Below, piece by piece: positions 1 through 8,337 of a DNA stretch of 64,000 nt (position 1 is its first letter; each line of letters begins with the position of its first letter). The DNA is from Pseudomonadales bacterium. Lineage in GTDB: Bacteria; Pseudomonadota; Gammaproteobacteria; Pseudomonadales; Azotimanducaceae. The position numbers and the translations under genes were made by a program. The notes beneath the pieces are model-generated. The model made no database searches. It was not told the DNA's origin and was given only the letters and a program-made list of their open reading frames with translations. The stretch is from positions 62,001 through 126,000 of the forward strand of contig JANQPF010000008.1 in NCBI GenBank assembly GCA_028285415.1, read 5' to 3'.

Positions 1-168
1 ATTCACGACTTCGTCAGGTTCGACCATATTGTGCCGCTCATCGTCGTCCTCTCGTCTCAGAGTGACGATCGCCTTGCCCTGATTGAGACATTCAATCGCC
101 GAGGCGATAAAATCGCAGCTATTGGTTGCGACAATCCCGGTGACCGAATTCCCGATACGAGCAGCCAT
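1..168 (-). CDS. N-terminal part of a probable AMP-dependent synthetase/ligase (runs off left edge)
   Basis: A minus-strand reading frame starts with ATG at 166-168 and stays open for 56 codons to base 1, so only the N-terminus is visible. It begins MAARIGNSVTGIVATNS and continues with an 'IECLNQGKAIVTLR' stretch, which resembles the start of acyl/aryl-CoA ligase-like AMP-binding enzymes found in polysaccharide loci. None of the diagnostic AMP-binding motifs are in view, so the family call is weak. A promoter-like element with a TATAAT box lies 39-92 nt upstream. The gene is divergent from the chain-length determinant. It could be another enzyme class; the coding call is firmer than the function. 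Confidence 0.45.
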   Translation of the reverse strand, partial: MAARIGNSVTGIVATNSCDFIASAIECLNQGKAIVTLRREDDDERHNMVEPDEVVN

Positions 169-206
169 GCAAGAACCTTAATAACAAAACAGGAAGGGGT
201 GACTGC

Positions 207-260
207 ATTATAGCGAGGCAGGGCGTTCTAGAAGTGTCGAAAATACATTGTTAACACAAG
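207..260 (-). promoter_or_regulatory. Putative promoter with shared upstream element
   Basis: Read on the minus strand: CTTGT (256-260), 7 nt, ATGTA (244-248), then 31 nt, then a perfect TATAAT (207-212), with the start codon at 168. No good -35 hexamer lies 17 nt upstream of the TATAAT, which would suit an activator-dependent promoter. The same architecture recurs at 19000-19052 and 21710-21762. The element was found by eye; its role is inference. Confidence 0.45.
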
Positions 261-381
261 ATCCCATATTATCCTGCACCGAGAGGGTTAACATGACGCG
301 GTCGGGTTTTGAGCGCGCGTTTGAGCGCGCGCAAGTACGCTGTCCAATGAGCTGTCTAATGAATAGTTGCAAAGTAAATTC

Positions 382-1944
382 ATGAACGATCTGTTGAACG
401 AAATCCTGGGTTTGCTGAAGAAAGCATGGCGCTTTCGGTGGTGGGGTTTGGCCGCTGCTTGGGCATTTTGTATGGTCGGCTGGGCCGTTGTGAGCATGCA
501 GCAACCGGTTTACGAGGCCTCCGCGCGAGTCTACGTAGATACCAAATCTATGCTGCGAGCACTGTTGGATGAGCAAATTGTCGATACAACCCTGGACGAA
601 CAGCTGGGCTTCGTACGTGAAGCCATGCTGGGATCTACGCAACTCGAAGTCATTGCCCGCGAGGTAGGATTCATCGATCAAACATCAACGTCGAATGAAA
701 TAGTCAGCGTAGTCGGCTCGCTACAGAGGACGATCCGGATATCAAGCCTCAACGATTCGCTGCCACCAGGTCTTCGTCTTGCGCGTGCTCCCGCAGACGA
801 TACTTACACGATCAGCTACGAAAACAACAACCCCGAAGTCGCAGCTGCCGTCGTGAAGAAGTTGCTCGAGGCTTTCGAGCGAGATGCAATCACCGGCAAG
901 CGGACGAGTTCTGAACGGGCAGGGCAGTTTCTGCGTGAGCAAATCGCAACGTATGAAAGTCGCCTACGTGACGCTGAGACGAAGCTGGCGGCTTTCAATC
1001 AAGAGTACTACGACCGACTACCTAATCTGCAGGGCGGCTATTTCGCTGAGTTGCAAACGAAGACAGAAGAGTTGGCAGACGCACGTAAGAGTCTCAGTCT
1101 GGTGGAGTCGCGATTAAGCAACATAGAGCGTCAACTTCGGGGTGAAGCATGGGTAGTAGGCAGTAGTGCCGAGATTGATCCGGCAAGCACCGAGGGCAGA
1201 ATTCGAACCGCGCGAGCAAATCTCGACGAACTTCTTCTCCGATTCACCGATAGTCATCCTGACGTAAGGGCCCTGCGAGAAAACCTGGCAATCCTGGAAG
1301 AGAAGAAAATCAGGGAACTCGAGATGATAGGAGAGGGTGACGCAAACGTTCTCTCCAACAATCCCGTCTATCAAGCACTGCAGATCTCTAAAAACGAGGC
1401 AGAAGCGGAGATTGCGACTTTGCGTGCGGATGTTGGGGTCAGAGAAGCACGCCTTAACCACCTGCAGGGACTTATCAACGAAATGCCCAAAGTGGAGGCA
1501 GAACGTTCACAGCTGAATCGGGACTACGAAGTGATCAAAAGTCACTATCAGTCGCTACTGAATAACCTGGAACGGGAAAGATTGAGCAGTGAAGTTGTTG
1601 CCAGCGACGAAATCGAATTTCGCGTCATTGACCCGCCAGTTGCGCCGACCTCGCCAGTATCTGTCTTGCCGCATCTGCTCCATGCCGCTGTATTCATGGC
1701 CGGATTGGGCGGCGCCGTTGCACTAGCCATTCTGCTCGCCCATCTGAGGCCGGTCGTTTCTTCGTTGAGCGAATTGACTCAGATCATCGATGCACCTGTT
1801 CTGGGAGCGATCTCTCGCACTTCCACTGCATCGGTAGGGCTTCGAAACTCATGGTTCTATTTTTCTTCCGGATGTCTTGGGTTCGCATTCTTCGGGGTCC
1901 TTTACGCGGAAACGGCAGGAATGGGTCTGCGTGAAGTCTTCTAA
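382..1944 (+). CDS. Polysaccharide chain-length determinant (Wzz/GNVR, XrtA/PEP-CTERM-locus type)
   Basis: This inner-membrane polysaccharide co-polymerase is expected to set exopolysaccharide chain length and couple polymerisation to export. The protein is 520 aa from the ATG at 382; a TTG at 367 is a less likely start five codons earlier. It has the family layout: a short cytoplasmic N-terminus, TM1 at about residues 21-39 followed by 'PVYEASARVYVDT', a long heptad-rich periplasmic region (about 160-400), a proline-rich segment ('DPPVAPTSPVSVLP'), TM2 near 435-455 and a further hydrophobic tail. The length and tail fit the TIGR03007-like subfamily of exosortase-associated loci. No Walker motif is present, so any partner tyrosine kinase is encoded elsewhere. 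It is the first plus-strand gene of the locus. Confidence 0.85.
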   Translation: MNDLLNEILGLLKKAWRFRWWGLAAAWAFCMVGWAVVSMQQPVYEASARVYVDTKSMLRALLDEQIVDTTLDEQLGFVREAMLGSTQLEVIAREVGFIDQTSTSNEIVSVVGSLQRTIRISSLNDSLPPGLRLARAPADDTYTISYENNNPEVAAAVVKKLLEAFERDAITGKRTSSERAGQFLREQIATYESRLRDAETKLAAFNQEYYDRLPNLQGGYFAELQTKTEELADARKSLSLVESRLSNIERQLRGEAWVVGSSAEIDPASTEGRIRTARANLDELLLRFTDSHPDVRALRENLAILEEKKIRELEMIGEGDANVLSNNPVYQALQISKNEAEAEIATLRADVGVREARLNHLQGLINEMPKVEAERSQLNRDYEVIKSHYQSLLNNLERERLSSEVVASDEIEFRVIDPPVAPTSPVSVLPHLLHAAVFMAGLGGAVALAILLAHLRPVVSSLSELTQIIDAPVLGAISRTSTASVGLRNSWFYFSSGCLGFAFFGVLYAETAGMGLREVF

Positions 1945-2076
1945 ACCAGCAACCTGCAACTGGTCAGCGAGTGAATCAGCACCCCATAAATCGTTCGGGA
2001 CTTCCTGCAAGCATTTTTCTGCCGGTCTATGCGTACGCCCTCTAACAGTCCGATCAACGGTCAACGTAACTAGCAA

Positions 2077-2766
2077 GTGATAGATCGATACCTGGCAAAG
2101 CAGAGCCTTCGAGCGGCGCGAATCCGTCCGCTCCTGGAAACAATCGAAGCGGTGCATGCTGTGAAGGGCAGGGTTTCGATTATCGACGTCGGAGGCTCCG
2201 GTAACTATTGGAAGCTTGTACCACCCGCGTTTCTCGACGAGCACGAAGTGCAGATTACGCTGGTAAACCTGCTGCCTCAGGGTTCACAGGGCACAGCTGA
2301 CACTGATCGAATTGAACACGTGGTTGGTGATGGATGTAACCTCTCGATGTATGCTGACGGCTCATTCGATATCGCCCATTCGAATTCTGTGCTCGAACAC
2401 GTGGGTAACTGGGACAGGATGGTGCAATTTTCGCACGAGCTGGCCAGAGTTGGGGTCAACTACTTCGTGCAAACACCAAACTTCTGGTTTCCAATCGAGC
2501 CTCACTTTCTACTGCCGTTCTTTCACTGGTTGCCAGCGCCAACCCGCATTTGGTTAGTATCAAACTTTACCCTGGGCGGCCGCTGGAAATTGAGCGCCAA
2601 AAACATGGATGAGGCTGTGCGCCTTGTCGAAAGCGCAAACCTGCTGAGCCGAAAAATGTTTGCCGATCTGTTTAAAGATGGCGAGATCATTACCGAGCGG
2701 TTCTATTTGTTACCAAAGTCCTTCATTGCGGTCCGTAGCCCTCAGACTCGCACTAGAAAGGAATAA
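2077..2766 (+). CDS. Class I SAM-dependent methyltransferase
   Basis: A 229-aa protein with a GTG start and no strong ribosome-binding site. The SAM-binding glycine loop 'IIDVGGSGNYW' is at about residues 36-46. A 'GDGCNL' acidic loop and 'FDIAHSNSVLEHVGNW' (about 98-113) follow, matching the Methyltransf_11-type fold. The C-terminal half carries aromatic, hydrophobic segments ('HFLLPFFHWLPAP') that could contact a lipid-linked or membrane substrate. It sits between the chain-length regulator and the polymerase, so it probably methylates a sugar or an intermediate of the polymer. The acceptor cannot be told from sequence. Confidence 0.75.
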   Translation: MIDRYLAKQSLRAARIRPLLETIEAVHAVKGRVSIIDVGGSGNYWKLVPPAFLDEHEVQITLVNLLPQGSQGTADTDRIEHVVGDGCNLSMYADGSFDIAHSNSVLEHVGNWDRMVQFSHELARVGVNYFVQTPNFWFPIEPHFLLPFFHWLPAPTRIWLVSNFTLGGRWKLSAKNMDEAVRLVESANLLSRKMFADLFKDGEIITERFYLLPKSFIAVRSPQTRTRKE

Positions 2767-2769
2767 CAC

Positions 2770-2868
2770 GTGTATTCCACGCAGCAGCATATTCATGTCG
2801 CTACTGGATTCCACAAGATCGAGAACGCAGGCATCGAAATGCTGCAAGATAAGATAGCCCCATTCTGA
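2770..2868 (+). CDS. Possible 32-aa small protein
   Basis: A GTG-initiated frame of 32 codons lies between the methyltransferase (3 nt after its stop) and the polymerase gene (28 nt before its start). It contains 'HVATGFHKIENAGIEMLQDK'. It has no recognised family and could be chance. It is noted because it tiles the otherwise empty 130-nt spacer in an operon-like position. Confidence 0.2.
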   Translation: MYSTQQHIHVATGFHKIENAGIEMLQDKIAPF

Positions 2869-2896
2869 TAGACAATGGCATTCTGAAGCTGCACTG

Positions 2897-4432
2897 ATGG
2901 ATAAACTTCTCGCTTTCTCATATCTTAGCCTGGCGATTTTTGCAGCCTACCTGCTGGCTTTGGCGTGTTTCCCCAACGAAAAATCGAGCATTACACGCGT
3001 AGGTGCCGCCTGGTGGCTTGTCACATGCTTTACTCTATTTGTTCCCCATCCGGGGTTGTGGCTTTTACTATGCGGAATCGCGTTGCTGGCACTGGCCCCA
3101 AAGGGATATACGAATCGCCTGATGTTTTATTGCGCGGTTCTGCTCGCAGCACCCCTGATATTCGGATGGGTAATTACATTGCCCGGAATCGGGTACTTCT
3201 TCACCCTGAAGTACCCGGCGTTCCTAAATTTGATCTTATTGCTGCCACTTCTGTTTGTGACGGATGAACAGGGCAAGCAGATTGTCGCTACGACCTGGCA
3301 GCGAAACGTCGTTGCCTGCGCGATAGCCTATACAGTTCTCACTTCGATTCTCGACTTTCGAGATACAACCTTCACCAACGGCATGCGTTATGCAGTCAAC
3401 CACATTCTGACCACCGGATTGGTCATTCTGGTATTCGCGCGCGCACGTGACTACGAGGACGCCGCGAAAAAGATAGTTTTCGGCCTATTCTTAGGCGGAG
3501 CGATGCTGGTATTCGTCGGAATGATGCAGAACTTCCAAGGTTGGTACCTCTATAGCGCTGCACCTGACTCGCTCGTGTTCGGTAATCTGAATCACCGGAG
3601 CTTGCTGGCTTGGCGGGAAGGAAGCATGCGGATTCCGGGCACGATGAATGCCATTCCTTACGGAACTTACATGGCGCTCTGTTTCATCATCTCAATCTAC
3701 TATGCGACCAGAGAATCCGCCTCTAAGCTGATCTGGTTGTTTTCTTTCTTGTTCCTTTCGTACGGCGTGTTCGGGTCAGGCTCCAGGGGTGCGCTGTTGA
3801 TGCTCTTCCTGGCGTTCGGTATTCATTTCTTCCTATTTGGAACAAAAGTCTGGTTGCGCCGACTAACCGTCATGGGCGCGGCACTCGTGTCTATCCTACT
3901 GCTCACAACCAACCTAATGGACGTGATTCTCAAAGCCGACGAGCATGGAACGCTCGGCTACCGGGTGGAACTTCTGGTCAGGTCCATCGAGACTATTAAG
4001 AGCAATCCACTTTTTGGCGACGTCAATTTCACGGAGAGAGAAGAGCTACAGGCGCTGAATTGGGGAATCGTGGACGTTGTCAATTCTTATCTGCAAGTCG
4101 CATTGAGATACGGGCTCAGCGGCCTCGTCCTATTCTGCTTGCCCGTGTTCTACGCGATACGGCACGCTCTCAAGAGCCAGCAGAGTCTAAGCGCGGCGCA
4201 AAACGACCAGGACCAACAGCTGTATCGTGTGACGGTGACGATCCTTCTATCGTTCGCGTTGGCGATTTTGAATGTTAGTCTGATGGACCGGTTACCGCAG
4301 TACTTCTGGATTCTCACGTTCGTTTGCTGTGGCCTGCACGCCAACGCCACACTCGCAAATATGGGCGCTCGAAAGAAAAAGCCCATCGTTCTGAATCAGG
4401 CAAAAACAAGCTTGGATCAGTCCGGAACCTGA
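2897..4432 (+). CDS. O-antigen ligase/polymerase family membrane protein (Wzy-like)
   Basis: A 511-aa polytopic membrane protein with about 11-12 predicted hydrophobic helices starting at the N-terminus ('LLAFSYLSLAIFAAYLLAL'). A large periplasmic loop (about 210-255) and the 'GSGSRGALLMLF' motif (about residues 293-304) are typical of the Wzy_C/O-antigen ligase superfamily. It is expected to polymerise undecaprenyl-diphosphate-linked repeat units in the periplasm. Its 3' end overlaps the convergent SGNH hydrolase gene by 16 nt. Polymerase is preferred over WaaL-type ligase because of the chain-length regulator and the flippase in the same locus, but sequence alone does not separate the two. 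Confidence 0.8.
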   Translation: MDKLLAFSYLSLAIFAAYLLALACFPNEKSSITRVGAAWWLVTCFTLFVPHPGLWLLLCGIALLALAPKGYTNRLMFYCAVLLAAPLIFGWVITLPGIGYFFTLKYPAFLNLILLLPLLFVTDEQGKQIVATTWQRNVVACAIAYTVLTSILDFRDTTFTNGMRYAVNHILTTGLVILVFARARDYEDAAKKIVFGLFLGGAMLVFVGMMQNFQGWYLYSAAPDSLVFGNLNHRSLLAWREGSMRIPGTMNAIPYGTYMALCFIISIYYATRESASKLIWLFSFLFLSYGVFGSGSRGALLMLFLAFGIHFFLFGTKVWLRRLTVMGAALVSILLLTTNLMDVILKADEHGTLGYRVELLVRSIETIKSNPLFGDVNFTEREELQALNWGIVDVVNSYLQVALRYGLSGLVLFCLPVFYAIRHALKSQQSLSAAQNDQDQQLYRVTVTILLSFALAILNVSLMDRLPQYFWILTFVCCGLHANATLANMGARKKKPIVLNQAKTSLDQSGT

Positions 4433-5682
4433 TCCTGCGATTGCAACCACTCGGCTATCCGTTCAGCAGCGATCCGATGACCCAGGACATTCCAATGGGT
4501 ATCTCCGTAGAACCAAGGTAGATCCATGCCAGCCACCTCACCCAGAGGTTTGGTAAGATCGATAACAGGGATGCCTGTCTGTTGGCTCCAACTCAGCATC
4601 CTCTCGCGTAACTCACCGTATTGTTGAGCATAGTCGCTTATCAGGCTTTTTTGCGGAAAATCGCAGAGAGGCCCAAGGACGCGGATCTTCGCCGGGACAA
4701 AGACGACGGCAAAAGAACCACCGGACCCGCGAATCTTCTCGGCAAAAGAATCGAGAGAATCCGTGATTCTCTCGATCTCGTCTTCGAGGCCGAGATAAGA
4801 TGACTGTGTCCAACCGAAAGCCACGAACTGATTGTCCACGTCACACGATTTCAGCGCTGCTTCTCCCGCAACGGGCTGGGTGATCTTCTGCAACAGCACC
4901 AGAAGGCGGTTAAGTAGGGATCGGTATTTCGTGAAATTTTGTGCGCCATTGTCCTCACTGGCTGGTCTTTCCTTCGTCGCAGAGTCCAACAGATCATTGC
5001 CTTCAAAAACGAATTGCAACACCACAGAATCGTCCAAAGGTAGGTTCAAGCCCGCGAACTTTCGCTGCATCTCCTGGGGTGCTTTGTCAATCAGCGCAAC
5101 TTGCATGACCCGCTTGTTTATCATCGATTCTAGCTGCTGTGAAACCGTTTCCTCATTCGAGACTAACGGTCCGAGAACGATCGAGTCACCGACGATGTAG
5201 ACGTCCGCACTCTCGCGATCCTGGCTGTTTCGATAACCAGCTTTGTCCGTCCGGAAATGAAACTCAATCGGTTCTGACGTCATGCCCCAGCCCGATACGA
5301 TGTCCTGATAGCTTGTCACTTGCGTGTCCATTCGCGCCATGGGAGTTACACCGAGGTGGCTGGACTCAGTCGCAAGAAGCTTCTTTACATCGATGATGCC
5401 CGAGAGTGCCAGCCCCTCAATGACCGCAACTGGAAAGGCAACGCTGACGACTATCAGGAGATAGTTGGCCATCGAACGCGGGAAAAACCCCAGCCAGACG
5501 ATAGAGGCACCTACAAAAAGACCCATCGAACATAGAAGGAAAGGCAGTCCGTCCCAGAGACCGAAGAGTTTTCTACCCGGTTCGAGAGCGTCGTTGCTCG
5601 TCGCGTAGAATGAGAACATGGCGCCTAAGCAAAGCAGAACGCCAAGACCCACAAGATATGGTTGAACACGCAAATTGAACAT
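4417..5682 (-). CDS. Membrane-anchored SGNH/GDSL-type hydrolase or acetyltransferase-like protein
   Basis: 421 aa. Three hydrophobic helices occupy about residues 8-95 ('VGLGVLLCLGAMFSFY', 'GLPFLLCSMGLFVGASIVWLG', 'YLLIVVSVAFPVAVIEGLAL'), followed by an extracytoplasmic SGNH domain. The GDS nucleophile block 'YIVGDSIVLG' is near residue 160. The C-terminal 'GDTHWNVLGHRIAAE' (about 390-405) supplies the Asp-x-x-His part of the catalytic site. In AlgX/AlgJ-like and related proteins this layout acts in O-acetylation or deacetylation of polysaccharide outside the membrane. It is the last gene of the minus-strand group sulfotransferase-SxtJ-DUF5989-carbamoyltransferase, 28 nt after the latter. Confidence 0.75.
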   Translation of the reverse strand: MFNLRVQPYLVGLGVLLCLGAMFSFYATSNDALEPGRKLFGLWDGLPFLLCSMGLFVGASIVWLGFFPRSMANYLLIVVSVAFPVAVIEGLALSGIIDVKKLLATESSHLGVTPMARMDTQVTSYQDIVSGWGMTSEPIEFHFRTDKAGYRNSQDRESADVYIVGDSIVLGPLVSNEETVSQQLESMINKRVMQVALIDKAPQEMQRKFAGLNLPLDDSVVLQFVFEGNDLLDSATKERPASEDNGAQNFTKYRSLLNRLLVLLQKITQPVAGEAALKSCDVDNQFVAFGWTQSSYLGLEDEIERITDSLDSFAEKIRGSGGSFAVVFVPAKIRVLGPLCDFPQKSLISDYAQQYGELRERMLSWSQQTGIPVIDLTKPLGEVAGMDLPWFYGDTHWNVLGHRIAAERIAEWLQSQDQVPD

Positions 5683-5710
5683 CCAGCTTGAATTTCATTC
5701 GATCATTGAT

Positions 5711-7552
5711 TCAGTCGAGCTCAAACGCGTCCTTGTAGTCGGTTTTCAACGCCGGGTCTTGATCACCTTTGTGCAACACACAGTTACCCACGACTAGTAC
5801 GTCCATATCGGTACCCATGAAACAATGGAAGGCGTCTTCCGGCGAGCACACTGGCGGCTCGCCACGAACGTTAAAAGAAGTATTTATCAGCGCACCGCAG
5901 CCGGTTTGCGCACGAAATTTCTCGAGGAGCTCATAATACCGGGGGTTGGTGTCCTCATGTACGGTTTGCACTCTGGCGGTGTAATCGACATGGGTTATTG
6001 CCGGTAGCTCGGAACGCTTGACGTTGAGCTTGTCAATGCCGAAGAGATTTCCCTCTTGCTCCGTCATTTCACGGCATATCTCCGGACGCACTTTGTCGAC
6101 CAACAGCATATATGGACTGTCTATATCCATCTCGAAGTATTTCGCGGTGTCCTCGCGAAGCACGGACGGTGCAAACGGGCGGAAACTTTCGCGGTACTTA
6201 ATCTTCAAATTCATCGTTTTTTGCAAATTGGTCGACCGCGGGTCGCCCAGAATCGACCTGGCACCCAGAGCGCGGGGACCGAACTCCATGCGACCCTGAC
6301 ACCAGCCAACAACTTTTTCTTGTGCCAACTCGGCTACCGCCGCATCCGATGTTTCGCTGCTGTCCGCATACGATTTGAAAACCGCGCCACATTTGGTCAG
6401 CCTTTGCTCGACCTCTTCCTGAGAGTACTCAGGGCCAAGGTAGGAGCCATTCATAGCGTCTAAAGAGTCTTTGCAGACGTGACGTTCGTTGCCGTGATAG
6501 TAATAGTAGGCCAACAGCGCAGCACCCAGCGCACCGCCCGCATCACCTGCCGCCGGTTGGATCCAGATGTCTTCGATCAGACCGTCGCGAACAAGTTTAC
6601 CGTTTGCAACACAATTCAAAGCAACACCACCGGCAAGACAAAGTTTCTTGATGCCGGTTTCTTGAACCAGCGACTTGACGAGCCTCGAGACGATTTCTTC
6701 GGTAACAGCCTGGACCGATGCCGCCATGTCCATGTGAAATTGTTCTAGCTGTGCTTCTTCCGAGCGGACCGGTCGACCGAACAGATCATCGAATTTGTCG
6801 TTCGTCATTGTCAGGCCGGTACAGTAGTTGAAGTATTCCATATTCAACCGGAACGACCCGTCTTCTTTGAGGTCCATGAGCTTCGATAGCATCAGATCTT
6901 TATAAACTGGCTCGCCGTATGGGGCCAATCCCATGACTTTGTATTCGCCTGAATTAACCTTGAACCCGATGTAGTAAGTAACCGCTGAATACAGCAGGCC
7001 AATGGAATGCGGAAAGTGGATTTCCTTGTATATGCGCAGGTCGTTGCCCGATCCGATGGCCGCGGATGTTGTGGTCCACTCACCCACACCATCCATGGTG
7101 AGTACCAACGCTTCTTCGAACGGAGATGGATAGAATGCACTGGCTGCGTGACTGAGATGGTGTTCGGAGAAAAGCAGTTTTTCCGACCAATCCACCTCGC
7201 TGGGAAATTTCTTGAACTCTTTTCTCAGCAGCGTTTTTTGAAAGAGCTTGTCCTTTATCCAGATCGGCATGGACATGCTGAAAGATTTGAAGCCTCGCGG
7301 TGCGTATGCCAGGTAAGTTTCGAGCAGCCGCTCGAACTTCAACAAAGGCTTGTCATAAAAGACCACATAGTCCAAATCGCCCATCGTCAACTTGCCGATG
7401 TCCAGGCAGTATTCGATGGCGTTTACCGGGAACGAAGAATCGTGTTTCTTCCGTGTAAACCGCTCCTCCTGCACAGCCGCGACAATCTTGCCGTTGTCGA
7501 TCAGTGCCGCCGCACTGTCATGATAGAACGCAGAGACGCCCAGAACTTTCAT
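5711..7552 (-). CDS. Carbamoyltransferase, NodU/TobZ family
   Basis: 613 aa, the usual length for this family, which moves a carbamoyl group from carbamoyl phosphate to a hydroxyl via carbamoyl-AMP. The N-terminal Kae1-like domain starts with 'GVSAFYHDSAAALI' and has the metal-binding block 'HHLSHAASAFYPSPF' (about residues 131-145) and a 'TMDGVGEW' acidic loop. 'GGVALNCVANGKL' and 'PAAGDAGGALGAA' follow, and the YrdC-like C-terminal half contains 'EFGPRALGARSILGDPR' and 'NTSFNVRGEPPVCSPEDA'. It forms a tight group with DUF5989 (10 nt gap) and SxtJ. The acceptor is probably a sugar of the polysaccharide, although cassettes like this also modify secondary metabolites. Confidence 0.92.
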   Translation of the reverse strand: MKVLGVSAFYHDSAAALIDNGKIVAAVQEERFTRKKHDSSFPVNAIEYCLDIGKLTMGDLDYVVFYDKPLLKFERLLETYLAYAPRGFKSFSMSMPIWIKDKLFQKTLLRKEFKKFPSEVDWSEKLLFSEHHLSHAASAFYPSPFEEALVLTMDGVGEWTTTSAAIGSGNDLRIYKEIHFPHSIGLLYSAVTYYIGFKVNSGEYKVMGLAPYGEPVYKDLMLSKLMDLKEDGSFRLNMEYFNYCTGLTMTNDKFDDLFGRPVRSEEAQLEQFHMDMAASVQAVTEEIVSRLVKSLVQETGIKKLCLAGGVALNCVANGKLVRDGLIEDIWIQPAAGDAGGALGAALLAYYYYHGNERHVCKDSLDAMNGSYLGPEYSQEEVEQRLTKCGAVFKSYADSSETSDAAVAELAQEKVVGWCQGRMEFGPRALGARSILGDPRSTNLQKTMNLKIKYRESFRPFAPSVLREDTAKYFEMDIDSPYMLLVDKVRPEICREMTEQEGNLFGIDKLNVKRSELPAITHVDYTARVQTVHEDTNPRYYELLEKFRAQTGCGALINTSFNVRGEPPVCSPEDAFHCFMGTDMDVLVVGNCVLHKGDQDPALKTDYKDAFELD

Positions 7553-7562
7553 GCAGCGTTGC

Positions 7563-7706
7563 CTAAAACAGTGTGTAAATAAACGGCGCGACCGCAGAGC
7601 CTTGCGCCAGTACGAGCAAACCGCCTAGTGTTCCCATTACCATGAGGATAGGCAGCAGCCAGAACTTCTTCCGCACCCTCATAAACTTCCAAAGATCTCT
7701 GATCAT
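7563..7706 (-). CDS. DUF5989-type small membrane protein
   Basis: A 47-aa protein with an ATG start at 7704-7706 and TAG stop at 7563-7565. It has a basic N-terminus (MIRDLWKFMRVRKKFWLLP) followed by one hydrophobic helix ('ILMVMGTLGGLLVLAQGSAVA') and ends 'PFIYTLF'. This is the pattern of the short DUF5989 proteins encoded between SxtJ-like proteins and NodU-type carbamoyltransferases. It lies 14 nt downstream of sxtJ and 10 nt upstream of the carbamoyltransferase start, so it is very likely co-translated. The function is unknown; a membrane anchor or adaptor for the carbamoyltransferase is a guess from context. Confidence 0.8.
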   Translation of the reverse strand: MIRDLWKFMRVRKKFWLLPILMVMGTLGGLLVLAQGSAVAPFIYTLF

Positions 7707-7720
7707 ATTCGATTCTCAGC

Positions 7721-8131
7721 CTAAAATATTTCTTCAAGTGATTCGGGGTCGGGTCCGGGAGGGGTTCGTTCGATCCAGTATGTCGGTTCATCTTTTGCGA
7801 AACGCAGCCTCAGCAGATCCTTGCCCGAAAGTCGCAAAATCAATGCAATCGGTACGACCGAGATCACATAGATCACCAGCATGACTAGGGGATTGATAAA
7901 GCGGGCGAGGAACATACCGAATTTGAACCACAGCACATTCAGCGGCCGCAGTATTTTCGGAATGAACAAGGCCACACCCAGCAAAGCACCCGCGATAGCC
8001 AAACTCCACCAACGCGGCTCGTTATCGTTGATGAGCGGGTAAAGACCGATAATCCCGAACACAACGGTAAAGACAACGCCAAAAGACCGATCTGATCCGA
8101 CTTCGTGTTCAGATTCATGTGATGGTTCCAA
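7721..8131 (-). CDS. SxtJ family membrane protein
   Basis: 136 aa, initiated at a TTG with a strong ribosome-binding site (GGAGAGG, 5 nt upstream), which decides the start. It has about three to four hydrophobic segments: 'FGVVFTVVFGIIGLYPLI' (about 17-34), 'SLAIAGALLGVALFIP' and 'FINPLVMLVIYVISVVPIALIL' (about 78-99). The family is named after SxtJ of the saxitoxin cluster, which sits beside the carbamoyltransferase SxtI; the same pairing is seen here. Biochemical role unknown. Confidence 0.8.
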   Translation of the reverse strand: MEPSHESEHEVGSDRSFGVVFTVVFGIIGLYPLINDNEPRWWSLAIAGALLGVALFIPKILRPLNVLWFKFGMFLARFINPLVMLVIYVISVVPIALILRLSGKDLLRLRFAKDEPTYWIERTPPGPDPESLEEIF

Positions 8132-8194
8132 CGCAGCCTCTCCGTGGTTTGTTTGCTAACAGCGCGACGATGAGAAGTACGGCAATCCTTCACT

Positions 8195-8218
8195 CAGGTC
8201 CGCATCCAGGTCCGCATC
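8195..8218. repeat. 12-bp perfect tandem duplication
   Basis: CAGGTCCGCATC occurs twice head to tail in the 206-bp spacer between the sulfotransferase stop and the sxtJ start. No gene was recognised in this spacer. It is a short local duplication with no known role. Confidence 0.6.
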
Positions 8219-8337
8219 TTCGACCGCTGGGAAATTTATCAGATCGGAGCCTGTCGACTGTACAGTTTTGTAAGCGAACTTTTCACCTTCGCCAGGTTAT
8301 CCGAGACCAGCGTCTCCAGTATCGATTGACCCGCTAC

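Noticed and set aside
248-272. TTGTTA ... TATTAT as a plus-strand promoter for the chain-length gene
   Set aside because: The spacing between the hexamers is only 13 nt, too short for a normal sigma-70 promoter.
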